Notes under the pieces: model-generated
Seen by the model: only the letters and a program-made list of their open reading frames with translations
The model's database searches: none
Told to the model about the DNA's origin: nothing
NCBI GenBank assembly: GCA_030248215.1
Contig: JASANG010000546.1
Span: 186,001 to 250,000, forward strand
Length of the DNA: 64,000 bases
DNA from: Enoplolaimus lenunculus
Taxonomy: Eukaryota > Nematoda > Enoplea > Enoplida > Thoracostomopsidae
Reading direction: 5' to 3'
Part shown: piece after piece, positions 11,509 to 22,900 of the stretch
How positions within the stretch are numbered: position 1 is the stretch's first letter
Layout: every line of letters starts with the position of its first letter
Program-made: the position numbers and the translations under genes

Positions 11509-12608
11509 TTAATAAAGCTTACTCTGATTAGTTAGCACATTTACCGCATAAAATTGTTTTCTTTGTAGTCTTTCTAGCACATTTTTATCATAAATCCATC
11601 TCTGGCACTTTTTGCGTTTTCCCCACTTTGCTCCATTGCTATAAGCCACGTCTTCAGACCAAAGTCCTCCGCATTCTTGACATCCATACTCTGTATCCGC
11701 ATGCTGCAAAAGTGCTTTACGGCGAGGTGTTGAAGCGCATTGGGCCGCCTCCGATGTCGACTGCAGAGACGCGATGTTTTCATTATTGTCAAATGAGCTG
11801 AGTAAGGTTTTACATGGGTATCTAAAACCTTTTGAGAAGCGGCACGAGATGTGCGGTGCTCCTCGTAGAAAATATATTCAATCGGCGATAATCCAACGTT
11901 GATGTTGAAGTTACGCAATTCCTCACTACATGCCGAGTCCATGGATTGGAGCATAGCGAATTCTGATCCGGTTCTGCCGATTCGTTATGGTCGCTGTCGT
12001 GTTCGCTAGCATCAGTGGCCGTAGTCGCCGGGCTCTCTTGCTGGTATACAGCGTCCGAAATGGCGAACGATTCTACTTCAATCTATGGGAATTTATTGGA
12101 TAAAATCCAGTGGATGCAAACGCATTAATCACGTAATCAGGCTTACTAGTAACAGCTGCCCAAGCCACAGTAAACAGCTGGCCGAACGTAACATTATTTA
12201 TTGGTTCAGCGCCTCGCTGCTGAAGTGCTGATCCACCAGCCGACTGTACCTACTTAGCTTTTAATTCGTTGAAAGTTGCCCTGTCCAGTGGTTGGACTTG
12301 TGCGAAGAATGTGGCGGAATGCAGAACATTTCGATGCTCTCATCATGAGCCAACAAACCAGAGCTTGGCGCCACATGCGTCCGATGTCCATCGAGTAATA
12401 ACAAACAGTGCTCGTCGTCGGCGAGAGCAATGTATTGCACGAAATGCTGAAGCCGAGTCGTGAGCCTAAGCGTAAGAACAAGTCTATTCCCAAGACTCAG
12501 CCTAAGCGTAAGCATAAGGAAAACGTTAGTCTGAAACCTAAGCTTGCTGTAATACAGTCTCGCGGAAAAGGGGTCCTCTCCTGATCTACACACGGGCCTA
12601 TTAAACAT
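11509..12608 (-). pseudogene. Broken DDE transposase of the pogo-like element
   Basis: Minus-strand frames hold pieces of a pogo/jerky-type DDE transposase in the right order. Around 12,265-12,420 is a catalytic-core segment with LLLLDGHRTH, then IEMFCIPPHSSHKSNHW, matching the family's (L)LDGHxSH ... LPPHxSHxxQPLD pattern; the expected second aspartate is not visible (HW stands where the QPLD block normally is). Near 12,110-12,175 is a NAFASTGFYPIN segment, the usual post-core motif. At 11,509-11,709 a Cys-rich tail (GCQECGGLW ... KKCQRW) is present. The pieces lie in different frames with stops between them, and a TAAGC-rich MITE interrupts the N-terminal side, so it cannot make an active protein. 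Confidence 0.75.
12440..12605. mobile_element. TAAGC-rich MITE nested in the transposase relic
   Basis: CCTAAGCGTAAGAACAAG and further CCTAAG repeats, then GAAACCTAAGCTTGCTGTA and CAGTCTCGCGGAAAAGG. The order matches the right half of the element at 59,855-60,085, including the CAGTCTC...GCAAAACGTTCCGCC-like end. Translated, it inserts the LRLSLGNRLVLTLRL block seen in the transposase frame. Confidence 0.55.
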
Positions 12609-13079
12609 GTTACCTGGACCAGTGGTTGTTTTACAGCGATATGTATGCCTTTTTGTCGTCGAGCCTTGTTATATCGACTCAAAATTTAACTATAGCCATG
12701 ATTACTCGCTGTAATATATGCTAAAATTATTTGACTCGTTGAAAAACATATATTCGGAATAAAATACCAAGAATACAGTATAATTTTGGCATTATACTAC
12801 CTGTCCCTTAATCGCGGCCGACTGTCCCTTATTTGCAGAAAAACTGCTACAACCAGGCTACCTCTGTTACATACATAATAACTTGTTAAAATCGTCATTA
12901 TCTACAAGAAAACTTGTCAAACTAAATAGAAATTTTTTCACGTTTAGAAAAATACAAATTTTTTTATGAAAACCTTACTTGAATAAGTTGTACGACGCTT
13001 GCAAAGTTTTAAATTCTATATCGCAATGTGTTAGAAGTTTTTAAGAAATTGGGATTCAAATTTATATACCCCACACCCT

Positions 13080-13600
13080 CACCTCCCTAAGGTTGTATTT
13101 TCTTCTTTTTTTTTTTCTTTCTATTTTAAAATAGTTTTATATTTATATATTTTTTTTCTTTTTTTTATTACTTTAATATATTTTTTCTAACAACCCCCTT
13201 TTCTTTTCTTTCTTTCTTCCCAGCACTCCCCTCTTCCCTCAGTTCGTACGTCGCTGCTCCTCCCCACGCACCCCCCCCCCCCCCCCCCCCCCCAACCACC
13301 GCCACCGACCCCCCCCCCCGCACACAAAACTACCCCCCCGCCTCCCCCCGACCCACCGACCCAAAGAAACATACCCCGGCCCCCGGCCGCCCGACCCCCC
13401 CCCAAACTCCCCCCCTCCCCCCCCGGCCCCCGCCACCGACAGCGCGGGCCGCCCCGGCCCCCCCCCACCCCCCCCCACCCCGCCCCGCCCCCCCCCCCCC
13501 CCCCCGCCCACAAACTATACAACACCCGCCCCCCCCCCCTCCACGACCCAGCCAGATCCACGCTGTCCCGCCGTCCCGCTCACCCCGCCGGCCCAAGGAA
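13080..13600. repeat. Homopyrimidine to poly-C tract
   Basis: The plus strand is T-rich pyrimidine to about 13,200, then almost pure C with runs of 9-19 C from 13,260 to 13,550. The contrast with the AT-rich surroundings is extreme. The complementary strand would be a long G-rich sequence able to form quadruplexes. Apparent Gly-rich minus-strand ORFs here are a composition artefact. It abuts the 5' LTR of the gypsy element, and base calls in such tracts are often unreliable. Confidence 0.85.
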
Positions 13601-13614
13601 AACACGGGTCCACC

Positions 13615-14766
13615 TGTAGGTGGCTGTGCCACACTCCTAAATATATTTCAACCTAAAAACTAAAACAAATCTAAAACCAAACCTAAATCCACACCTTAAG
13701 GGAGTCCCCGGCTCCGCCTAGTCTCTCTTAAAACCTAAGTTAGGCTTAGGCGTTGCTAAACGGCGTGGAAATTTACAAATCGATGCATGGCGGCTGCGTC
13801 CGTAAGGTTCAGTATTCAGGGGTCCTGCGTGGCCAATTAATATATTATTGTCAGGCTTAATGCACGAAATCGCATAGCTAGGGGTAGGGAGGGGACATTG
13901 TTGTTGTTGTTGTTGATCGTTTATTGTAATGGGAAGATGTGTGTCCCTAAGGTGCCCGAGACACCCGGGACACACAAAAATATGCAAAATAACTCAAAAC
14001 GGGGCCTGGGGTAGCCAGCCTCCATAATCATTATTGTATTGTGCAAGTTAGGAAATGCGGCGCATTTTTTACGTTGCGTTTTTACCTTAGCGGCGGATTT
14101 TGGCGATTATTTTTATTCTTTTGGAGTTGACTTGCATAGTGAACCGGGTGTCTTAGGCGGATAAGGATTTAATTGGAAAAGTGTCACGGTAGCTCAATGT
14201 GAGCACGGTGAAACCGGCGTTACAGGGATTCGTTAACGGAAGCGCATAGCGCGGAGCCTTCGGGCAGTGGGAAAACCGGGGTTACTTGGGGAATGTGTTA
14301 AGGAGATACTTGGGGATTATTTGGAGTTTACTTGGGATAAGTCGATTCTAGCGGGGCTAGTTTCGGCTGGAGAACTTGGGATTTACTTGGGAATTTTGCG
14401 GTTATTTGGGGATTTACGGAGAACTTGGGTTGTCACGTTACGTTTGCATTTGTTTTGTACGGTGTGAGCAGGTGACTTAGTAGAACAACAGGGTTAAGTA
14501 TATCGTAGTTGACGTGCGGAAAGCACCTAACAAAGGAACTTTCGGCACCTTCGGAGAACATAAGGTCGGCAGCATAAGCATTTTTACTCGTTACTTGTGT
14601 ACTCGGTACTTGTGCTTTACTGAATATAGCTTTAACGTGGTGTTGGGGAGAATAAAAGGAAAACGACTGCATTTATTGAATCAGAGCGATATAAGCGTCA
14701 TTGGAAACGGACCTGAACGCGGAGTTGGTGGTTTCAACCTATAGCCGAAATCACGAACTATTCACA
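13615..14766 (+). repeat. 5' LTR of the gypsy element (1152 bp)
   Basis: It starts TGTAGGTGGCT and ends TTCACA, i.e. TG...CA, immediately before the primer-binding site. It aligns with the minus-strand solo LTR (29,577-30,751) at the start (GTAGGTGGCT.TGCC), through a TTG microsatellite, and at the end (CGAAATCACGAACT..TCACA). A TTGTTGTTGTTGTTG run lies near 13,900. The upstream flank is CCACC; no matching duplication can be tested without the 3' LTR. Confidence 0.8.
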
Positions 14767-14781
14767 TGGTGACCACGATGG
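14767..14781 (+). other. Probable tRNA primer-binding site
   Basis: TGGTGACCACGATGG begins directly after the LTR's terminal CA. It starts with TGG, the complement of the tRNA CCA end, as expected for minus-strand priming. The tRNA species is not assigned. Confidence 0.7.
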
Positions 14782-15903
14782 TTTCAATGCTGGTTTGGTA
14801 AGTGTGGTCGGGGAAAAGGAAAATTTTTGGAAAAACGGAGAATATTGGGGAAAAAGGAGTTGAAAAAGGATCAGGAGATTATAAAGGACTCAGAATCGTT
14901 AAACGATTGTGAGAATAAAGGATAACCGGGGAGAAAAACGGAATTTTGACGGATTAACGGCGTAGTCAGGGTAACTCAGTTAGCTACCTTTAGGTGTAGT
15001 TGACTGATAACTGACAAGGCTTAAGGCGTGAAAACCGGCGGAAAAAGGAACAGAAACAGGCGACAGTGATAAACTTAGGAACGCTAACGTTCGTAAGTAT
15101 CTCTGTCAAAATTTGAAAACCGGAGGCGCGCTGTATTAAAAGTACAGGGCGAACATTGTTGAAAACGGTTGTGGTACGGAATTTTGACGAGAAATCGGGG
15201 AAAATAACAGGCGGAAAGTGTTGACTCGGCCTAAAAAGGATGGTATCAGGTGCCTGGGACTCCATTGAGTAACTGGCAATCGAAACTTTCCGGGAAATCA
15301 AAACTTAGACCGATTCATTATACTCAACCGGCCACTTTTGGCGGGTAGCTAACTGGAAAGAATCGGCAACAGGAATTTTTGGAAGGAAAAACGGATTTTT
15401 TGGGCTTGACGCTGTATAGCGGCTAGCAAAAACGGTCGTAGAGTGTCAAAGGATTGAAAGAGCCGCTAAACTTTCGGATACTTGGGGCTAGGCCGCAAGA
15501 AATCAAAAAAATTAGCGAAATTTTGAGCAAATCAAGGCTTGACAAAAAGGGACGGATTTGAAGGAAAATTTTTGCGAAAAATTTTTCGAGCCGGGTGGGA
15601 GCGATATATAGTGGACCTATAGCATCCGTGAACACCGGGCATATCTTTTTGCGAGCAAAAACGGACCAGGAGAAAAGTTTTGGGCCAAAAATATCGGACT
15701 TTTGGAACCACGTGTTGTAGATAGCGAGTTACAACACTGGTGTGGCAAATACTTTAACAAATTTGAGGCGAAATTTTGGGAGTTTTTAGAGAATAAAACT
15801 GGTGTGGCAAATACTCTTGGAAATCGACTTAAGCGATTTCGGAGAAACTCGGAAATTTGCAACTTTGGAAATTGTATCAGGAGAAATAGAACTTTAATTG
15901 AAA
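14782..15903 (+). other. Gypsy element leader between primer-binding site and Gag
   Basis: About 1.1 kb without a long ORF, purine-rich, with many GGAAAA(A)CGGA-type words. A leader this long is more than most gypsy elements have and would include packaging signals; that role is inferred only from position. Confidence 0.55.
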
Positions 15904-17657
15904 ATGCCACTTTATAGAACGCCTACTACGGCGGATGGGCAAGAGGTTACGGCAAGAAGGCCGGTCAGAGAGACGGGCGTAGTGACAAGAACTATGTCAG
16001 AAGAACTACAGGCGGAAGGGAGCAAGGAAGCCGAAGAGGTTTCGTTGCCTAGTACGGCTCAGCACAGGGAATCAATGGAGTCAGTGTTTGTCACTGACGT
16101 CGGCAAGACTATGGGTCAACCGGTAAAGGTGACACATAGTATGCGGACAGGAGTAGAGGCAACGGATACGGGAGAAGGCTCAGGCCTACGGAACCCTATA
16201 GAGGCACGAGGTCTGAGGACGTCGGCGGATCTGCAAGGCAGATCGGTTGGAGTTGAGTTACCGGAGAGCGGATATGGAAACAATATGCTCTCGGGGATGG
16301 CAGAAGGAAATGTGGGGCATGGGGGAATAGTGAGTTCCGCCATGTCCTATCCGAGAATGACGGCAGAGTGCTATGGGAACGTGCAAGAACGAGTCACTGG
16401 AGAAATCTATCGGCCGGAGCCAAGGTATGTGTTACCAGACTCGGGCAGGATGGAAGGAGACATGACTGCTTATGAGATGGGATGGTCGGATGCACGGTGC
16501 GGGGCCGGGTTGTCACGCACGGTCAACATGATCAGGCCCCATCCGCAATTAGAAATGGATGGACCTTTGGCAAATTGGTCGGTGGAGCAATGCATGTCTA
16601 TGGCACATGGGTTGATGAATTCACAGGGGCCACCCAGACAGGGGAAGTCGTGTTGGGAAAGGATACAGCAATGGAAGGGGATAGAGGTCAGAGTCCGGGG
16701 GTGCCACAGCCACGCTCGAGAGCTACCTCTATCCAGGAATCAGAGGATGAGGACGATGAAATAAGAGAGTTGACCCGAATTTTCGAAAAAGGAATAAAAT
16801 CGAAACGGGGTGAGAAATTTAAGAAATGGTGGAACAAAATGGAAGGGGAAATGAGCCAGCGGCCGGAATCTAGACAAAGTCATAGATCGGGCAGGGCTAG
16901 CCGGATGTCTAATAGAGGCGAGACGGGTTTTCAGCCGGTGATGGAAGAGCATCAGGGGGTCGACCGGACACAAAAGATTGCAATGCAAAGCCATCCATGT
17001 CCGGTGGACCAGCAGCAAGTGAATCAAGGAGCGGCAAAGGTAGGATCGTTACCCTATCTGACTCATATGGGCCAACGTCAATTGAGTCAACCGGTGTTGG
17101 GTCAACAGGTGACAGGGAATATGTACCGGGCATATCAGACCCAACCCGGAGTGGCCGTGCAAGCAAATGCGAGTTGGCAAGAGCCGGTCATGCCGACACC
17201 ACGCGTGACGGGATATGCCGGAACACCAGTGGCGCAGACGATGGGTAATCCAGTGGCAGGGGCAGCACAAAGTTTAGGGTTCATGGGGCAAAACACACCA
17301 CAAATTGTGGTGAAGATGCCGCAGAAGCTGCCGCTGCAGAATTTTGAAGGGAGAACGGACTTCGGGGTATGGTACCGGAAGTTCGAACAGGTCATGCAAA
17401 CGGCGAAAATTTCGGACATGGAGTCGAAATTGAATCATTTTCGAACCCATGTAAAAGGGCTAGCTGATCAATATCTGGATATATTGGACGAGCGGTATGG
17501 ACCATACGGCTCAGAGGAGTTCGGGCAATTGGTTCACGAATTCCAGGAGAGATTTGGGGAATCCACGGACTTGTCGAACAGGATGGCGGCATTCCAAAGG
17601 ATTCGTCAAAAGGGTGACGTGAGCGAATACGCTGACGAGTTACAGTCCTATGGGTAA
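15904..17657 (+). pseudogene. Gag N-terminal and capsid region, frameshifted
   Basis: The first ATG is at 15,904; one frame runs to 16,764 and a second, overlapping frame (16,482-17,657) continues the protein, so there is a frameshift at roughly 16,610-16,690. The N-terminal part is Gly/Thr/Arg-rich and low in known motifs. The capsid-like part (about 17,300-17,640) has PLQNFEGRTDFGVWYRKFEQ, a pattern typical of retrotransposon Gag, then VHEFQERFGESTDLSNRMA and RIRQKGDVSEYADEL. A second shift at about 17,650 moves the reading to the next frame. These breaks make the copy defective unless they are sequencing errors. Confidence 0.8.
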
Positions 17658-18574
17658 GATATCTAGAGAAGCAGTTCGCGAACACCGAGGAGAGTCGGGA
17701 CTTGTTATGTCAAACATTCGTGAACAATGCTTTTCCGGAGTTGGAACAGAGATTACAACTCGGGATCGTGGAATCGTTTGAGGATCTGAGACGTCGCGCC
17801 CTCAAGTTGCAAAGACAACTGGAAGCGGACGGGACATTGAATTGGAGAGAAAAAGAGAAAAAGGATAAAGCGGATGGTAAACAGGCTGAGCAGCAGAGTA
17901 ATACGGGAAATAATCAGCAGAAACAGGCGTCTAGCTCGGGTAATAACCGGAGACAAATGGGGGCTCGACCACGGATAAGTAACCAGGAACACAGCGTCGA
18001 GCAAACAAGTGGGCAGGGGCAAAAGCCCGTGTCAGATCAACAGCCGCAGGACTCAGAGAGGGTAAGGAAGTTGCGAGAAAAGGGGTCGTATTTCTTTTGT
18101 GAAGGACAGGGCCATATAGCACGGGAATGTCCAACGAAAGCGAATCGTGCAAATAATGCTGGACAAGTAGGACAAATGAATAATACGGGAAATCAAGGAA
18201 TAGGACAAGGACAAGCGGGCCTAGGCAGGGGGCAAATGTGGTGCACGCATTGCAACCGGGCGGGCCATACAACGGATAATTGCTGGAGAGCAAATCGGTT
18301 GCCGGTTCCGGGATTGAATGCACCCTTGCCTCCAATAACTTCGGCAAGTAGTAATCAGGTGCAAGGCCCGATCATAATGCAGAGATCGAAGGAGGTGCTG
18401 GGGCCATGCATTGCATCACCGACGGCCGCAGCTCAGGATGATGGGGCACCGAATATACGGATAAGGAAGATGCACGAGGATCCATCACCATCAATAGCAG
18501 AGGTGAGAAATCCTGGTGTAAATTTGTGGATGGCGCTGCTGCTACAAAAGCAACAGGGCTATATATTGAAATGA
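17654..18574 (+). pseudogene. Gag C-terminus / nucleocapsid with zinc knuckles
   Basis: This continues Gag in the third frame: LEKQFANTEESRDLLCQTFV, then a helical Arg/Lys/Gln-rich region and two CCHC knuckles. The first (about 18,097-18,132) reads FFCEGQGHIARECP and has lost its first cysteine (Tyr in its place). The second (about 18,240-18,285) is complete: CTHCNRAGHTTDNC. Nucleocapsid binds the element's RNA. The frame ends at 18,574 and overlaps the next ORF (from 18,526) in the -1 frame, the usual relation of gag and pol in this group, so this junction may be a natural frameshift site rather than damage. Confidence 0.85.
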
Positions 18575-19854
18575 GCATAAGGAGTTACCAGATTACCGGC
18601 ATGTTAGATTCGGGCGCGGATGTGTCGCTTATGCACATATCGGCGTATAAGAAATATTTTTCGGATTTGCCCCTGGATGAATCGATAAAGATTTCATGCA
18701 GGACATATAACAACCAGATATCACAGCAGACAGTAGGGTGTCTGAAATACCTGGTGACTATGGGAGGCACGACAAAGATGGCTCATATTCACATCGCACC
18801 AGAGATGCAGACGGCGCTAATATTTGGGGACGATATGTTGAATGACTTCGGGATTACCTTAGACTACAATCGGTCATTGGTCATGGTAAACCGGAGAATA
18901 GTGCGATCATGGCGGGCACGCCAGGTGGTACAGGATGGGAGTTTGGCTCATGAATGGATTGAAAATGTGAGACCAGAGGAGCGGGCAAATAATTTTTACG
19001 CTCGGAGAGGAGAACACTCGGAGCAAACTAAAGGAGAAATTGGAAAAGGAGTAGAAACAGTACCGGTACATGGGACGGCTCAACAAATAGCGGTCCAATG
19101 ATATGAAACAGCTGGAATAGAAACAGTGTCACAAGGTGAGTGTGACATAAGGGCTGTGCCGAAGGGGAGTGAACCACCTTCTGCACATTGTAAATTGGAG
19201 GCTGTGCCGAAGGGGAGTGAATCGCCTTCAGCACAGACTGATACAATCGAGCAGGTAATTAAGGAGGCACAGGCGAAGGAGACAGAACCATTGGAGCAGC
19301 GGGATCCGAAAAGTAAGGACCGGTTGCCATTGGAAGCAAAAACGGTAAAGATTCAGGACTGGGCACAGACGATGGAGAAAGAAGGTGGCACAACAGCGCC
19401 TACGGTGGTAAACGTGTGTCGAGTAGCGGCTGCGGTGCAGATACCTCCGGAGATGACAGTGATGGTATGCTGTAGGGTACCGGAAGAGTTAGAAAAGGAA
19501 ACGGAGTTGCTGGTGGAGCCTCAACTTGAGTCGGAAATATTATCGGACTCGTTGTTGATTCCTAAGGCATTGGTCAAAAACTTAGAGGGGCATATCTTCC
19601 TTCCAGTATCAAATATAGAAGGAAGTACGATGCAGTTGTTATCCGGTGAAGTGGTGGCCAGGGCTGACCAAGCAGAAATGGTGTCAGTCGTGGTAAAGGA
19701 GGAAGAGGCGCTGGCTAGTATTAAGGTAACCAAAGGGGAACGGTTACCCCAGCTGGAACAGGTGTTGCCCAACGTGGGAAAGGTAACAACTTCCCATGTT
19801 GAACAAGGTTCGAGTCAACTGGCTACTGGGTCAAGTGGAGTCATCAAGGGATGA
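18526..19854 (+). pseudogene. Pol protease and protease-RT linker
   Basis: The aspartic protease has its active-site motif LDSGADVS at about 18,604-18,627, followed by the flap region and GDDMLNDFGITLDYN near 18,828-18,870. A stop at 19,099-19,101 interrupts the frame. The same frame reopens from 19,126 with an acidic linker containing a duplicated (A/R)AVPKGSE(P/S)PSA segment (about 19,150 and 19,200), VPEELEKETELLVEP and SDSLLIPKALV, ending at 19,854. The RT frame is shifted by one relative to this. Protease normally processes the Gag-Pol polyprotein; here it cannot be joined to RT without crossing a stop and a shift. Confidence 0.85.
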
Positions 19855-19859
19855 CCAAA

Positions 19860-22800
19860 TCATATTACCGGAGGAAGTAGAGCTGGAGGAAAAGGATTAT
19901 GAGGGGAACCAGCTGAGGATTTTATAGGCATTGTTACAGCAGAATCAGGATGTGTTTGGCCGAGAGGATACACCTCTGGGCTCGACGGGGATAGTAATAC
20001 ATAGGATGGAGATGCTGACGCGAACACCAATCCAACAACGGGCAAGACGCGCAGCATACTCAAGGCGACAAATAATTACGGATTGCGTGGAAAAGATGTT
20101 GCGGGAAGGGGTAATCCAACCGTCTAAAAGCCCTTGGGCGTCTCCGGTCGTTCTTGTTAAAAAGAAAGACGGGAATATGCGGTTCTGTGTGGATTACCGG
20201 TAAGTAAATGAGGTAACAAAAAATGATAGCTTTCCATTGCCACGGATCGATGAAACCATCGATGCGTTGAGGGGAGCAAAGTATTTTACAACGGTGGATT
20301 TGCAATCAGGGTATTGGCAGATCCAAATGGAACAGGAAGATATAGAGAAAACCGCTTTCATTTGTCACGAAGGGCTTTTTGAGTTTCGGGTCATTCCGTT
20401 CGGGTTGACAAATGCTCCGGCAACGTTTCAACGGATGATGCAAATGGTATTCTCAGGGTTGCTCATGGAGATATGCTTATGCTATCTCGATGATGTAATA
20501 GTTTTTTCGAGGTCCTTTAATCAACATATGTTGGACCTGAAAAAGGTATTCGAAAAGTTACGGGACGCCGGGTTAACGATAAAGGGTAAGAAGTGCACGT
20601 TTGCACAGAAAGAGGTACGCTTCTTGGGACACGTGGCGTCCAACGGAGGGGTGCGACCGGATGAGGAAAAAGTGAACCAGGTACGGAAGTGTAGGGTACC
20701 AAAAACAGTGACGGAATTAAGGTCGTTTTTGGGCCTGACGGGGTATTACAGGCAGTTTGTAAAGGATTACGGAGTGATTGCTTGTCCGCTGACACAATTA
20801 GTGCAGGGGAACCAGAAAGGTAAATCAATCACGAATCAATGGGATCTAGATTGTCAAATGGCGTTTGAACAATTGAAGAATAGATTGACAGCAGACACAG
20901 TACTGGCGTATCCGGATCATGCAACACCTTTCTTGTTGCAAACGGACGCGAGTCAAGAAGGAGCTGGGTTTGTGCTGTCACAGGTAGGAGAGGATGGGAA
21001 GGAACACCCGATCCATTATGGAAGTAAAAAGTTTTCGGAAACAGAGCAGAGGTATGCGATAACGGAAAAGGAATGCTTAGCTGTAGTAGTAGCATTCAAA
21101 AAGTTTCGCACTTACCTGATTGGGAGTTCGACAACGGTGGTGACGGATCATGCACCATTGGTGCAGATACTGGGGAAAATGAAACCGCTGGATTCGTTTT
21201 CACCACGGTTGATGAGGTTTGTGTTGAAATTACAGGAGTTTAAGTATACGGTGGTATACAAACCGGGAAGGAAGCATAATAATGCTGATGCAATGTCGCG
21301 TCCTCCATTGTTGGACGGGGCGGAAGAGGATCCAAGGCAAAAGAAAAATCGGGAATTGAGTGAGCGCAGGGAGCAAAAATTGCTCGAAGCGCTAAAAGGG
21401 ATACAACAGCAGGAGCAACAGGAAGTACCGGTAATAGGACAAGTGGAAACGGTACAAAAGGAAACAGTGGATCCGAATCTGGAGGAGGAAGCTTCAGAGA
21501 ATGGAGAGGAAGGGGAGCAACTCGCGACTGAGCAAACGGCTCAGCTGGAGGAAATGCAAACGTATTTCGAAATAGAAGCTCCCTGGGATAAACGGCAAAT
21601 GAGAGAGGCACAGTTGGAGGATCCACAATTTGGCTGGATGATTAAATTCATCGAGCATGGGATAATGGAAGAGGAAGTGCCGGCGGATATTAAGAAATGG
21701 ATGATCCAGAATGAACCACGGTTCATTGTGTACAAGGATATTTTATACCAGGCGAGAAAGAAAACGAGACCGTCGAAGGCGGAAATCATGGAATTTCGGC
21801 TAGCTGTTCCGGATCTGTTCAGACAAACGTTGATGGAACAGGCTCATACGACGAAATACGGGGGTCACTTAGCATTTGACAAAGTCTATGGTAAGCTGAC
21901 TAAAAAGTTTTATTGGCCAACGATGGGAAAGGATTTACAAGAATACATTGATAGATGTATTCCGTGTTCAAGGTTTAAACCAGGTCCAAACAGGAGGGGT
22001 CCGCTACAGCCGATAAAGGCGGTCGCTCCATTTCATATGTTGGGCGTGGATGTGATCGGGCCACTATTACCAACGGAAGCAGGTAATAAGTATATCGTAT
22101 GTTTTATGGATTACTTTACGAAGTGGCCGGAAGCTTATGCAACTAAGGATCAGACAGCGCGAACTATCCTGGAATTAATTACTGATAAGTTGGTGCCGAC
22201 ATATGGAGTACCAAGGGTGATCCTATCGGATCAGGTTCCGGCCTTTGTGTCGGAGTTGTACAAATGTGAGATGGCAAGGATGGGGACGAGGGTCGCCTAT
22301 AGTACGCCATATCACCATCAGGCAAACGGGCTAATCGAAAGGTGGAATCAGACGTTGATAAAAATTCTGAAACCAGTGGTGGAACTCCGAGTTAAAAACT
22401 GGGACGACTACTTAGGGGCGGCGTTATTCGCGTATAGGACGACGATACATTCGTCCACGGGGCAAACGCCGTTTTTCCTAATGTATGGCAGGGATCCGGA
22501 TTTACCGGGGGAAAATAGATATATGGCGCCAATAACTGAGGCATCGGATCCGGTTGAAGCAAGAGTGCATGGCTTAATGGACCAGTTAACACAGGCCTGG
22601 AACGTGACAGCTAAGCAGATCCAACGGGCACACGGACAGTACAAGTCGCACTATGACAGACGGGCAGGTAGACGGGATTTTACGGTTGGGGATATAGTGA
22701 TAATGAAAAACCGGGTAAAGTTATCGGGTAAAAGGCTAGCAAATAAGTTTCATCCGGAATTCGAAAGATTATTTCGGGTTAGGGCTATAGAGGGTCCCAA

Positions 22801-22900
22801 TTTGAAATTACAATATTTGGGATCGCCGTCCAAGGGAGAGACCTGGTATAATAAACTCCGGCTTCAGCTTTGGTATTTTTCACCTTCGGTAGCACCCTGA
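19860..22900 (+). pseudogene. Pol reverse transcriptase, RNase H, integrase
   Basis: RT begins around 19,931; in-frame stops lie at 19,925-19,927 and 20,201-20,203, the second just after VDYR in the RT fingers. From 20,237 the frame is open for 887 codons: TVDLQSGYWQI, the catalytic YLDDVIVFS (about 20,480), RNase H with LLQTDASQEG (about 20,936) and TDHAPL. Integrase follows, with a His/Cys zinc domain (HTTKYGGH ... CIPCSRF, about 21,844-21,975) and a DDE core: GVDVIGP, VILSDQVPAF and NGLIERWNQ. A small basic C-terminal domain ends at 22,900. Gene order RT-RNase H-integrase defines Ty3/gypsy. Apart from the two early stops the catalytic residues look intact. Confidence 0.92.

Larger units (their letters stand above)
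11105..12833 (-). mobile_element. Degenerate pogo/Tigger-like DNA transposon
   Basis: Both ends carry a paired sub-terminal motif TAAGGGACA: twice at 11,107-11,140 on the plus strand and twice, inverted, at about 12,802-12,833. Between them lies a minus-strand transposase relic. The arrangement (about 1.7 kb, short inverted repeats, DDE transposase) fits the Tc1/mariner superfamily, pogo branch. A related TAAGGGACAC also occurs alone at about 10,900. The exact terminus and the TA target duplication could not be fixed. Confidence 0.75.
13615..22900 (+). mobile_element. Ty3/gypsy LTR retrotransposon, 3' LTR not found
   Basis: Order: LTR (13,615-14,766), primer-binding site, long leader, Gag with zinc knuckles, protease, RT, RNase H, integrase. 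RT before integrase makes it Ty3/gypsy (Metaviridae type). The LTR boundaries come from comparison with the solo LTR at 29,577-30,751. Downstream of the integrase stop at 22,900 no polypurine tract or LTR copy is recognisable before 23,400, so the 3' end is deleted or the assembly is interrupted. Gag and the front of Pol are broken by frameshifts and stop codons; the RT-to-integrase stretch is intact for 887 codons. No envelope-like ORF follows. Confidence 0.9.

Noticed and set aside
13187-13632. Gly-rich minus-strand ORFs of 90-124 codons
   Set aside because: Pure consequence of the poly-C tract; no protein-like composition.
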